64,000 nt of DNA from Muribaculaceae bacterium (GTDB taxonomy: Bacteria > Bacteroidota > Bacteroidia > Bacteroidales > Muribaculaceae), in assembly GCA_017619355.1 (NCBI GenBank), contig JAFZSO010000059.1, positions 1 to 64,000 of the forward strand. Reading direction: 5' to 3'. The notes beneath the pieces are model-generated. The model had not been told where the DNA came from. It saw only the letters and a program-made list of their open reading frames with translations, and made no database searches. The translations under genes and the position numbers were made by a program. Below are positions 17,743 to 27,600 of the stretch, one piece after another; positions within the stretch are counted from its first letter, which is position 1, and each line of letters starts with the position of its first letter.

Positions 17743-18015
17743 ATGAACAAAACAGAATTGGTAAATGCTATCGCTAACGATGCTAAGTTAACAAAAGTTC
17801 AGGCTAAGGCCGCTCTCGACGCAGCTCTCTGCGCAGTTTCTAAAGCTCTTGGTAAGGGTGACAAGGTTGCTCTTATTGGTTTCGGTACTTTCGACGTGAA
17901 GAAGAAAGCAGCTCGCATGGGTAAGAACCCCGCTACTGGCGCTGCCATCAAGATCCCCGCTAAGAAAGTTGTGAAATTCAAAGCTGGTGCTGAGCTCGCA
18001 AAGGTTGTGAAATAA
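17743..18015 (+). CDS. HU-family DNA-binding protein
   Basis: A 90-residue HU protein starting MNKTELVNAIANDAKL, with IGFGTFDVKKKAARMGKNPATG (arm) and the closing FKAGAELAKVV. It is much closer to canonical HU than the paralogue at 10.3 kb. The strong promoter, alanine-rich well-adapted coding sequence and strong terminator suggest high expression as a nucleoid protein. Confidence 0.97.
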   Translation: MNKTELVNAIANDAKLTKVQAKAALDAALCAVSKALGKGDKVALIGFGTFDVKKKAARMGKNPATGAAIKIPAKKVVKFKAGAELAKVVK

Positions 18016-18040
18016 CTTTACATCCTTAGTAACGCTTAAA

Positions 18041-18081
18041 AAGGCTTTGCCTCCCACCCGAGGCAAAGCCTTTTTTTTTCA
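18041..18081 (+). terminator. Rho-independent terminator of the HU gene
   Basis: A 13-bp perfect stem (18041-18053 with 18060-18072) followed by a long run of T. Confidence 0.95.
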
Positions 18082-18100
18082 TCATTTTTCAATCTCAAAA

Positions 18101-18132
18101 TTTGGCATTTCAGATGCATGTCATTAATTTTG
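18101..18132 (+). promoter_or_regulatory. Promoter of the secreted dockerin protein at 18.2 kb
   Basis: TTTG (18101-18104), 20-bp spacer, TAATTTTG (18125-18132). The predicted leader is about 77 nt. Confidence 0.8.
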
Positions 18133-18215
18133 CACTGATTTAAATATTACAACAAATTTTTAATATTTTCCATAGTAAAATCTACAATTACAATAAGAAA
18201 TAAACGATTCAAACA

Positions 18216-19814
18216 ATGAAAAAGACTTTACTCTCGCTCGCGCTCCTGCTGACGGCAGCGCTCTCGCTTCCGGCCCAACAGCAGTTAACGGTTGCCGACG
18301 GCACCGACGAGCACAGTTGGTTCCCATTGCCCTCCAACTATTTTGGACGCGTGGGCTCAAGACTGCAAATCATGTATCCTGCCGAGTTTCTCACCGATAT
18401 GGTAGGAGCCGATATCACCAGTCTGAAATTCTATGTCGTCAGAGATCATGGCATGCACTTTGCGGGCGGCAAGCACCGCATCTCGATGGCATCTACCAGC
18501 AGAACCTATTTAGGCAATACCTTCATTGAAGATGGCCTGCAAGTGGTGTGCAATGAATGGGAGGGCCCTGAAGAGGGAACTTACGAGATTGAAATGGTGT
18601 TTGACGAGCCGTTCACCTACGCAGGCGGCAGCCTGATTTACGACTGGGTGCTTCTTGAAGAAGGGTATCAATACAACTATGTCACCAGCTTCCACGGAAT
18701 GTATTATTATCAGGATAAAGACTATTATTACAACTCCATTTTCATGCCTTATAGTGATAATCCTGATTATATGACACCCTCCTACATGAACATGACCCAC
18801 TTCATTCCCAAGACCACGTTCGCCTTTGAGCGGGTGCATGTCACTGCTAAGACACTCGACTTCGGCGAACTGCTGCCCAACGGCAAGAATGAACTGAAAT
18901 TCAAGGTGAAGAATATCAACTCGTCGAGCATCACCCCCACCATCAGTGGCTTGGCTGCCCCCTTCAGCACCACCTACACACCCACCTCACTGGCAAGCGG
19001 CAACTCCACCGAAATCACCATCAAGTTCAACCCCACCGAACTAGGCAACTTCAACAAGACCATTACCGTGAATTGCGGTTCCGACTCTTATCCGATTGTG
19101 CTCAAAGGCAAGTCAGTACCCAAAAAGGAGATTACTGTGTGCAATGGGGGCGACAAGGAATTCAGAGTGCCAATTGACTTGCGTTTTGTCGATGCCAATG
19201 GCACTTATGGCCAAGCCATTTACCCCGCCGAGATGCTTCAGGAAGTGAAAGGCAACAACATCGTTGGAGTCAAGTTCTATCCTACCGAAGCCATCAGCCT
19301 TAATCAGCCCACTTTTGAATTCAGCATGGGAGGAACCAGCCAAAGCGTATTTGGCAACCCACTCACCAATCTCACCCTGATGTGCAGCACCACTATTCCT
19401 GACAATATTACAACCATGGAGTTTGACTTCAACCAACCTTACTCCTACAATGGCGGAAACCTCGCTATCCAGACATCGGTCAAAAAGGGAAAAGACACAA
19501 GTGGAACAGAATTCTACGGTGTGAATCAGGCCACCAACACCGCCTACACAAATTTCTACATATGGACATCACACTTGACAGAAGAGGTGCCCTTCCTGCC
19601 CAAGATGACCATTATCTGCAAGAGCAACCTGCAGCCCGACCCAGGTGATGTGAATCTTGACAACATGGTGAATGTGAGCGATGTGACTGCCCTTATCAAT
19701 ATGATTTTGGGTATCATACCTGTCGATAAGGACTATGGCGACGTGAACAAAGACGGTAGTGTAAATGTATCTGACATCACTCGTCTCATCAACATCATTC
19801 TCGGCAACATCTGA
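18216..19814 (+). CDS. Secreted protein with choice-of-anchor-D-like domain and dockerin-like C-terminus
   Basis: The 532-residue protein has a signal peptide (MKKTLLSLALLLTAALSLPAQQ). Two related halves (about 25-205 and 308-465, both with a YPAEFLTDM/YPAEMLQEV phrase and a VCNGGDKE-like opening) flank an immunoglobulin-like segment of the ASH/choice-of-anchor D type (KTLDFGELLPNGK to about 305). The end holds two dockerin-like EF-hand repeats (GDVNLDNMVNVSDV and GDVNKDGSVNVSDI). No catalytic motif was seen; binding or structural display at the surface is the best guess. Confidence 0.82.
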   Translation: MKKTLLSLALLLTAALSLPAQQQLTVADGTDEHSWFPLPSNYFGRVGSRLQIMYPAEFLTDMVGADITSLKFYVVRDHGMHFAGGKHRISMASTSRTYLGNTFIEDGLQVVCNEWEGPEEGTYEIEMVFDEPFTYAGGSLIYDWVLLEEGYQYNYVTSFHGMYYYQDKDYYYNSIFMPYSDNPDYMTPSYMNMTHFIPKTTFAFERVHVTAKTLDFGELLPNGKNELKFKVKNINSSSITPTISGLAAPFSTTYTPTSLASGNSTEITIKFNPTELGNFNKTITVNCGSDSYPIVLKGKSVPKKEITVCNGGDKEFRVPIDLRFVDANGTYGQAIYPAEMLQEVKGNNIVGVKFYPTEAISLNQPTFEFSMGGTSQSVFGNPLTNLTLMCSTTIPDNITTMEFDFNQPYSYNGGNLAIQTSVKKGKDTSGTEFYGVNQATNTAYTNFYIWTSHLTEEVPFLPKMTIICKSNLQPDPGDVNLDNMVNVSDVTALINMILGIIPVDKDYGDVNKDGSVNVSDITRLINIILGNI

Positions 19815-19844
19815 CCGGAGTCCGTCATTCGGATTACAGCTATA

Positions 19845-19985
19845 AAGGAGCGTCGCGCAAAGTGGCGCTCCTTGCTTTCACCTACCTTTACCGACGGCAC
19901 CAAGGCCATCACCAAAGCTGTGAAGTAATTCATCTGATCACATCTCAAAAAACACTGGAGGGAACCAATCATGGTTCCCGTTTTT
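19845..19985 (+). terminator. Two hairpins downstream of the dockerin gene; the second is a clear terminator
   Basis: The first hairpin (19845-19852 with 19866-19873) lacks a T tract. The second (GGGAACC at 19960-19966 with GGTTCCC at 19973-19979) is followed by GTTTTTA and is a good Rho-independent terminator. Confidence 0.7.
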
Positions 19986-20022
19986 AGATAAAAGCATATA
20001 AGTGGCTGGTTTTTTAGGGGGA

Positions 20023-20056
20023 TTGAAGGGTGTGTGGAAAAAGTTTTGTATATTTG
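20023..20056 (+). promoter_or_regulatory. Promoter of ispD-recG
   Basis: TTG (20023-20025), 23-bp spacer, TATATTTG (20049-20056). The leader is about 17 nt. Confidence 0.65.
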
Positions 20057-20079
20057 TAGTTTAAAATGATAAGTGAGAT

Positions 20080-20889
20080 ATGAAACGGACAGCGTTGATA
20101 GTGGCAGGGGGTAGCGGAACCCGATTCGGGGCTGCCGTGCCCAAACAGTTTGTGGATCTTTGCGGATTTCCGGTGCTCATGCGCACCATGGCGCGATTTC
20201 TGCTCTCTGCCGTGTGCGACGAGTTCATTGTGGTGCTGCCGTCTGACCAGTTCGGGCTGTGGCAGGAACTGTGCCGCAAGCACAATTTCAACATCCCTCA
20301 CCAGCTGGTGGCAGGTGGCGACACGCGCTTCCAGTCGGTGAAAAACGGTCTTGCTGCCATGGAGATGGCTTCGGGTGACCTGGTGGCGGTTCACGATGGT
20401 GTTCGGCCGCTGGTGCTCTCCAGCGACATTGCCAAGGCTTACGACGAAGCGGCAGAGCATGGCTCTGCAGTGCCTATGGCGCAGTTCCCGTATAGCGACT
20501 CGCTGCGACAGCTACACTCCGACGGCACCACTACGCCCATCGACCGCGGCAGCCTGCGAGTGGTGCTCACGCCACAGGTGTTCGATGCCGTGGCGCTGCG
20601 TGAAGCCTACGAGGTGCCTTTTGACCCCCGATTCACCGACGATGCTACCGTGTTTGAGGCGGCGGGGCATACCATTCATCCCGTTGAAGGCAATCTCGAC
20701 AACCTGAAAATCACCCGCATGGAAGACCTGGCACGCGCCGAGATCATCTTGCAACGCCAGGAAGCCGAAGATCATGCTCGTCACGATGCCGCTGCTGAGG
20801 CTGCATATCAAGAAATGGTGGGAGATCATTTTGCACATGATATATTCAATCTGCCAAGGTTTGACCAAGACGCTGACACCCGCCCATGA
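20080..20889 (+). CDS. ispD: 2-C-methyl-D-erythritol 4-phosphate cytidylyltransferase
   Basis: IspD couples MEP with CTP in the non-mevalonate isoprenoid pathway. The nucleotide-binding signature LIVAGGSGTRFGAAVPKQF starts at residue 5; VAGGDTRFQSVKNGL and VAVHDGVRPLV follow, all diagnostic. The protein has 269 residues, roughly 30-40 more than usual; the extra length is a charged, His/Asp-rich C-terminal tail (from about 230) with no recognised domain. The stop codon overlaps the recG start by 4 bp (ATGA), so the genes are translationally coupled. Confidence 0.95.
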   Translation: MKRTALIVAGGSGTRFGAAVPKQFVDLCGFPVLMRTMARFLLSAVCDEFIVVLPSDQFGLWQELCRKHNFNIPHQLVAGGDTRFQSVKNGLAAMEMASGDLVAVHDGVRPLVLSSDIAKAYDEAAEHGSAVPMAQFPYSDSLRQLHSDGTTTPIDRGSLRVVLTPQVFDAVALREAYEVPFDPRFTDDATVFEAAGHTIHPVEGNLDNLKITRMEDLARAEIILQRQEAEDHARHDAAAEAAYQEMVGDHFAHDIFNLPRFDQDADTRP

Positions 20890-22982
20890 ATCAGTTGATG
20901 CGCAAAGATGTGAAGTACCTGCACGGTGTGGGACCCAAGCGGGCAGAACTGCTCGCTAAGGAACTCAACATCCACTCGTTCTACGACCTGCTGATGTATT
21001 TCCCCTTCCGCTATGTGGACCGCAGCAGCATCTATCGCATCTGCGACTTGCAGGGCGAGATGCCCGCCATTCAACTCAAGGGGCGCTTTGTCACATTCAA
21101 TGTGCAGGGCGAGGGGGCCAAGCGCCGCCTGGTGGCCCTGTTCAGTGATGGCACGGGCACCATCGAGGTAGTGTGGTTCAACCGCGTGAAAACCATCGCG
21201 CAGACTTATCAGACGGGCGTCGAGTATATCCTCTTCGGCAAGCCCACACTGTTCAAGAACAGCTACAGCATTATCCACCCCGAGGTGGACCTGTTCAAAC
21301 CCGATGCGCCTCCCACCGGGCTGCTGGGCATCTAGAACCTCACCGAGAAACTGCGTAACCGCAACTTCACCTCGCGCACCATGCAGAAGCTCGTGACCAC
21401 GCTGCTCGACAGCATCGCGGTGCAGCGCATTGCCGAGACGCTGCCCCGGGACCTCATCCAGCGCCGCAACCTCATGCCGCTGGGGCAGGCACTGCTCAAC
21501 ATTCACACGCCTGCCGATGTTCCCTCGCTGCAGCGTGCCCAGCACAGACTCAAATTCGAGGAGCTCTTCTTCCTGCAACTCGACATCCTCAAGAACATCA
21601 AGGGGCAGAGCCGCAAGCTGCCGGGACTGCGATTTGCGCATGTGGGCCAGTTGTTCAACGATTTCTACCTGCATCATCTCGAGTTCCCGCTCACCGAGGC
21701 GCAAAAGCGGGTGATACGCGAAATTCGTCACGATACTGGCTCGGGGCACCAGATGAACCGCCTGCTGCAAGGCGATGTGGGCAGCGGCAAGACCATCGTT
21801 GCCTTCCTGTCGATGCTCATCGCTCTCGACAACGGTTTCCAGGCCTGCATCATGGCTCCCACTGAAATCCTTGCCACGCAGCACTACGAGTCGCTCAGCA
21901 AGATGGCGAGCGGCATAGGCGTGAAGGTGGCGCTGCTCACCGGCTCCACGCGCAAGAAGGCGCGCGAGGTCATTCACGAGCAGTTGCGGAGCGGCGAACT
22001 ACAGATACTCATTGGCACTCATGCCCTTATCGAGGAGGAGGTTCAGTTCCGCAATCTGGGCCTCGCCGTCATCGACGAGCAGCACCGCTTCGGTGTGGCG
22101 CAGCGTGCCAAACTGTGGAAGAAGAATGTGTCGCCACCCCATGTGCTGGTGATGACGGCTACGCCCATCCCGCGCACCCTGGCGATGACGGTGTATGGCG
22201 ACCTCGATGTGTCGGTCATCGACGAGTTGCCCCCGGGACGCAAGCCCGTGACCACACGGCTACGCTATGAGAATCAGCGCCAAGAGATGTATCACTTCAT
22301 TGGCACCGAACTGCGCAAGGGCCGACAGGCCTACATCGTGTATCCCCTCATCGAGGAGAGTGAGAAACTAGACCTCAAGGCACTGGAGGAGGGCTATGAG
22401 ATTGTGCGCGAGACTTTTCCGCATTACCGCGTGTGCTATGTGCACGGCCGCATGAAACCCGCCGAGAAAGACCATCAGATGCAGCTCTTTGCGTCGGGGC
22501 AGGCGAATATCCTTGTCGCCACCACTGTGATTGAGGTGGGCGTGAATGTGCCCAACGCCAGCGTCATGGTCATCGAGAACGCCGAGCGGTTCGGACTCTC
22601 ACAGCTTCACCAGCTGCGCGGCAGGGTGGGGCGTGGCGCCGATCAGAGCTACTGCATACTCATGTCGAAGCACGAACTCTCCAAGGATACCCGTCATCGC
22701 CTTGAGGTGATGACGCAGACCAACGACGGCTTTGTGGTGGCGGAGGAAGACATGAAACTGCGCGGACCGGGCGATATGGAGGGCACCCAGCAGAGCGGCA
22801 TCGCTTTCAATCTCAGGATTTCCAACCTCGCCACCGACGGACTCATTGTGCAGGCCGCCCGCGACGAAGCCGAGCAGATTCTCGCCGCCGATCCCGAACT
22901 CACCACCCCCGAGGGTCGCCGCCTCGCCGCCGAACTGCGCAACCGCTTCAACCGCACCCAGCACTGGGGCCTCATCAGCTAG
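20886..22982 (+). pseudogene. recG: ATP-dependent DNA helicase RecG, interrupted by one in-frame TAG
   Basis: Read through the TAG at 21333-21335 (codon 150), the frame gives a full-length RecG of about 698 codons. The sequence before the stop covers the wedge/OB region (LHGVGPKRAELL); after it come Walker A GDVGSGKT (about 297), DEQHRFG (motif II), MTATPIPRTLAM (motif III) and the VIEVGVNVPNASV to QLRGRVGRG block (motifs V-VI). A single C-to-T change turning CAG (Gln) into TAG would explain it. RecG remodels stalled forks and Holliday junctions. If the TAG is real, two fragments (149 aa and, from the ATG at 21381, 533 aa) would be made and wedge-coupled function is probably lost; a sequencing or assembly error is possible. 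Confidence 0.9.
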
Positions 22983-23228
22983 AGTATTATAGCTTATCTA
23001 GATTTTCTAGCCAATCTAGAACATCTAGAACTTCTGGCGCTGGAAGCGCCCCCTAAACTCTAAACCCTCAACCTTAAACCCTCAACCCTCAACCACGGAG
23101 TATATTAAGGTTCTTTGACGATTCTTGTGTCTTATTATGACAATATTTTAAGTAGTTGTGGAATAGTGTGTTGCGAGGGTGATTTTAGGATTTTGAACAC
23201 AAATTTACAAATTTTATGGGGTAAAAAA
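22983..23228. other. Intergenic stretch with CTAG-rich and telomere-like short repeats
   Basis: The first part (22998-23031) contains several CTAG/TCTAGA words in short succession. A perfect 6-bp hairpin (GGCGCT/AGCGCC) follows near 23036-23050. Then 23053-23095 holds a degenerate series of CTAAACCC/CTCAACC units. The remainder is AT-rich and shows nothing else. Confidence 0.55.
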
Positions 23229-23259
23229 TTGTTTACCACATAATAAATAGGTAATTTTG
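23229..23259 (+). promoter_or_regulatory. Promoter of the M23 peptidase gene
   Basis: TTG (23229-23231), 20-bp spacer, TAATTTTG (23252-23259). Confidence 0.8.
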
Positions 23260-23293
23260 TGCGTTAAAAGAATCGAGCAAGCCACTTTAGGCG

Positions 23294-24340
23294 ATGTCTC
23301 AACGCTCGATAAAATCAATTATGCTAATGAATTTCAAGAACATTTTTTCAATAGTCTGTGCTGGTGTTGTTGCTTTGTCAACAATGTCCATTTCAGCACA
23401 GAGCCTTCAGTCAGTTTCCAGTTATCGCAAGGCACATGCCGATCTGCTTGCCAAGCAAAAACGCATCAATGAGCAGATTAAGCTCGAAGAAACCCAGCAA
23501 TATGCTCAGGACCTCTACGGCGAGGTGGAACCTGAAATCGATATCTACACCGAGGGTTGGGAGAGCGGTCTCGTGAATCCCTACAAGGAGAGCGATGTGC
23601 CTGCCACCAAGAAACTTGATGTGCGCAACTATGTGATGCCCGTCAAGAGTAATTTTGTGACCTCGAACTATGGTTACCGTCCTCGTTTCGGTCGCATGCA
23701 CAAGGGTATTGACCTGCGTGCAGCCATTGGCGACACCGTGCGCGCTGCCTTCAGCGGCAAGGTGCGTCTCACCAAGTATGAGCGTGGCGGCTACGGTTTC
23801 TATGTGATTGTTCGTCACGACAATGGTCTGGAGACTGTGTATGGTCACCTCTCTCGCTTCCTCGTGAAGCCCGAGCAGGTGGTGAAGGCAGGCCAGCCCA
23901 TCGCATTGAGCGGTAACACGGGCGGCAGCACAGGTCCTCACCTGCACTTTGAGACCCGTTTCATGGGCTATGCCATCAACCCCGAAGCCATCTTCGACTT
24001 CGAGAACCGCACCACCCACACCGACTACTACACCTTTACCAAGAGCAACTATACCGAGTCGCGCAGCTATCGCCGCAGCGCTCCTGCTCGTCAGACCACC
24101 TACACTGCTTCGCGCAACGACAATGTGAAGCAATCGTATTCGAGCAAGTCGTCGCGCTCTCACGAGAAGAGCGGCAAGCACGGCAAGAAACATGCCGAGT
24201 CAAAATCGGTTGAGGTGAAGAGTGGCGACAACCTCGCCAAGATAGCCGCCAAGAACGGCACCACCGTGGCCCAGCTCAAGAAGATGAACGGCATCAAGGG
24301 CGACAAGATCAAGAAAGGTCAAAAAATCAAAGTGAAATAA
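23294..24340 (+). CDS. M23-family peptidoglycan endopeptidase with C-terminal LysM domain
   Basis: This secreted protein (348 residues from the first ATG) has a signal sequence that is best formed from the internal ATG at 23327 (MNFKNIFSIVCAGVV, cleavage after SAQ), so the start is uncertain by 11 codons. The M23 domain (about 125-235) contains FGRMHKGIDLRA (zinc ligands His and Asp), YGHLSRF and GPHLHFE (second zinc His), as in lysostaphin-type enzymes cutting peptide cross-bridges. A Ser/Lys-rich linker leads to a LysM domain (about 302-348, VKSGDNLAKIAAKNGTT) that binds the glycan. The gene has its own promoter and terminator. Confidence 0.95.
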   Translation: MSQRSIKSIMLMNFKNIFSIVCAGVVALSTMSISAQSLQSVSSYRKAHADLLAKQKRINEQIKLEETQQYAQDLYGEVEPEIDIYTEGWESGLVNPYKESDVPATKKLDVRNYVMPVKSNFVTSNYGYRPRFGRMHKGIDLRAAIGDTVRAAFSGKVRLTKYERGGYGFYVIVRHDNGLETVYGHLSRFLVKPEQVVKAGQPIALSGNTGGSTGPHLHFETRFMGYAINPEAIFDFENRTTHTDYYTFTKSNYTESRSYRRSAPARQTTYTASRNDNVKQSYSSKSSRSHEKSGKHGKKHAESKSVEVKSGDNLAKIAAKNGTTVAQLKKMNGIKGDKIKKGQKIKVK

Positions 24341-24361
24341 GAAATTTCAAATACACGATAT

Positions 24362-24400
24362 CGGAGTCATCGCACACTTTTGCGGTGACTCCGTTTTTTT
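24362..24400 (+). terminator. Rho-independent terminator of the M23 peptidase gene
   Basis: CGGAGTCA (24362-24369) pairs with TGACTCCG (24386-24393), with an inner CGCA/TGCG pairing, and TTTTTTT follows. Confidence 0.9.
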
Positions 24401-24480
24401 GGCGGTGGGAGTTATTGGCGGGTTTGACCGCGTGAAAAGCCCTTTTCGCTGAATGATTGAAATAAATATTTTTTATACAT

Positions 24481-24511
24481 TTGTATATTTTATGAAAAGA
24501 TTGTACTTTTG
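24481..24511 (+). promoter_or_regulatory. Promoter of the C10 protease gene
   Basis: TTG (24481-24483), 20-bp spacer, TACTTTTG (24504-24511). Transcription would begin near 24518, after an in-frame ATG at 24509, which supports the start at 24617 and a leader of about 100 nt. Confidence 0.75.
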
Positions 24512-24616
24512 TTGAGGATAAACCCAAGTCGGTCTTTGACTGACGTAAGTGTTTTTTCAGAATACCAATTATTTATCATAACATCTAAACCTCATTTAGT
24601 TAAAAACCAAATCATT

Positions 24617-27600
24617 ATGACAAAGAAAATGCTTTTCTTGCTTGCTATGATACTGCCCCTCGTGGCATCGGCGGGTCATGTGACCCAGGAGCAGGCAAAG
24701 AGTGAGGCCATGTCGTTTCTCCAGCAGAAACGGGGTCTGCCACTTTCGCTCACTGTAGCGACTAAAGCTTCGCGCAATGCCGCAGCTCCCGCGGGCGATG
24801 CACTCTACTATGTGTTCAACATTGGCAACAACGGCGGTTTCGTCATTGTTTCGGGTGACGACCGCACCAACCCCATTTTGGGCTTCAGTGATGAGGGCGC
24901 CTTCGACCCCAACAATGTGCCCACTAATATGCAATCGTGGCTCGAGGGCTATGCCGAGCAGATTCAAGCACTCGACCACATGAGTGAGGCTCAGACAAAA
25001 ACATTGCTCGCCGCTCCCCGACTCAAGTCAACCGTCGATACTCGCAACTCCATTGCTCCCATGATCACCACCAAGTGGAATCAGGCCACTCCCTACTGGA
25101 ACAAGTGCCCCGAGTTTATGAGCGTTGAAGATGGCGACACCATTGGAGAACTCGCCTACACCGGTTGTGTGGCAACCGCCATGTCGCAAATCATGAACTA
25201 CTACAAGTATCCTACCGATCCCACTTCCACGATTCCTGCTTACACCTTCTCCTACAATGCCGGCAACTACAACTATGTTAACGTAAACATGCCCGCACTC
25301 GACCCCATCACTTTCGACTGGGCTCACATGAAGGACAGCTACACTGGTGCTGAAGATCAGGTATACACCGACGCTGTGGCCAACCTCATGCTCTATGTGG
25401 GCTGCGCCATCAAATCGCAGTATGGCACTTCGGCTACAGGTGCTTATACCGACGATATTCCCAACGGATTCGGTCTGTTCGGCTACGGCTCGAATCTGGC
25501 TTACCGCAACGACTACACTCAGGAAGTGTGGGACAACATGGTGTATGAAGAACTCGCAGCAGGCCGACCCATGATTTATAACGGAACGGCTGGCAGCGGC
25601 GGTGGCCACTCGTTCATTTGCGACGGTTATGAGTATGGCGACTACTTCCACATCAACTGGGGTTGGGGTGGAATGGGCAACGGCTACTTCCAGCTGGCCA
25701 TTCTCAATCCAAGCACCAGCGGCATTGGCGGCTCGTCGAGTGCTGAAGGCTATAACATGAAGCAGAACATTGTCTATAACATCCAGCCCGGCGGCACCAC
25801 CCCTGGCGATGACGATGAGCTTGAACCCGCTCTCACCTGCACTGCCATCAGCGGACCCAGTGGATGGGATCGCGATGGCTTGTCTTATCCATTCAAGATT
25901 TACAAGAGCAAGATCGTGAAGGTGAGCTACTCCGACCACGAGAACTCGGGCAAGAAGTTCAAGACCGCTCTCGCTATGCTTGACCCCAACACTGGCTCGT
26001 TCACCATTTGCGAAAACTCTGAAGGAACTGGCTATTTTACCGTCACCACTTCGGCTCTTGGCGAGACTCGCCAATTTGGTAGCGGCATTCAATCTAACGC
26101 CTCCAATGTCATCAAGTTTGGTGCCAACATGACGGGCACTTACCGCCTGGTGGGTGTTTACCAGTTAGAAGGCACCAGCGAGTGGAAACTCATGAAGGAG
26201 AGCGACCGCTACTACATGGAGGTGAACATGACCAACTATTCAGCAACAGCCGACTATCATCCCACCATCAACCTCGCTGTCACCAACTGGGAATTCACCG
26301 GTGGTGAGCGCGTGGGCGTCAAGGAACAGGTGAATGTCACCCTGAAGAACAACAGCGTGGACCGCTACTATGGCGACCTGTATCTTGACTTCGGCGGACA
26401 GCAGATCGACGAGTACTCGCAGTACACCACTGTGGTGACTGGCGAAGTGCTTCCTGGTGAGGAGAATGTGATAACCTTCAATGTGACTCCCACATCATCG
26501 GGCACCAAGACTGTCAAGATCATGCGTCTCGATGCTTATGGCAGCTTGGTCACGATTGCATCAACCACTGTAAACATTGCACAGAGTGCCGAGGCCGAGG
26601 AATTGAACCTCTCGGTGGTGATCCAAGCCGAGAATGCTACCACACAGCCCAGCGGCAGCAACATCTATGGTGAAATATATGACAGCCATGCACGCTTCAG
26701 CGCCACGATCACCAACCACAGCAATGGCGAGTACAACAAGTATGTGCTGGCACCGCTGTTCATTATCACTAAGAACCCCGACGGCACAGTAGCTGGCGGT
26801 TCAATGGTGACCTACAAGCAGAGTGCCCTGTCGCTGGCAGCAGGTGAATCGAAGACACTCTACTTTGACTTCGACGACCTCGCCTACGGTTCGACCTACG
26901 CTATGAACATCTACGCCCGCAACTATGTGCCCGACAACCAGGAAGGCACCCATATTGAGAATATTGTGGAACCAGGTCATTCGGTTTACTACGACATCAA
27001 GCCCGGTATCATCACTTGGACTGCAGAAGGCGTTCGTAGCAGCTACCAGCCCGTTGAAGGCTTCCAGGTGGCTGCCGATGTGGCTGCTGTGAACCTTGAG
27101 GGCCTCACGCTGAACAGCATTGTTCCCAACAGCAACCCCAACACCCTCTACTTCGTGGGTGAGAACGAGACCGCTCCCTCGAGCCTCGCAGGAAAGAATA
27201 TCGTGACTGGCAACACTGCTGCAAGCATTGCCCTGACCGATGGTTATCCCTACTTCACTCCCATGAGCTTCACCGCCCAGGCCATCAGCTACGAGCGCAC
27301 CTTTGACAAGGCCCGCCAGGACGGCGTTGCCGAGAACTGGAGCACCATTGTGCTGCCATTCACTCCTGCCACTTGTTCGGCAGCCAGCAACAATATGTGG
27401 ATTGAGCGATTTGCTCAGGAAGAGGATGGCGTGGTGACATTCAGCGAAGTGAACGCCATCGAGGCCAATGTGCCTTATATCATCGCTATCAACAAAGCTG
27501 CCAATCTCACGGGCACTCCCATCACCTGGAGCGCAAGCAATGTGCTGATGAGACCTGAACCTATTGCCAACACCAGTGGCAGCGTCTATCTGATGGCCGG

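Noticed and set aside
20886..22982. Reassignment of TAG to glutamine as the reason for the stop in recG, as seen in some gut phages.
   Set aside because: TAG is used as an ordinary stop elsewhere in the window, for example at the end of recG itself (22980-22982), the C10 protease (27956-27958), the M64 peptidase and the DUF4919 gene.
23053..23095. A linear-chromosome telomere.
   Set aside because: The units are degenerate, short and lie between ordinary genes.
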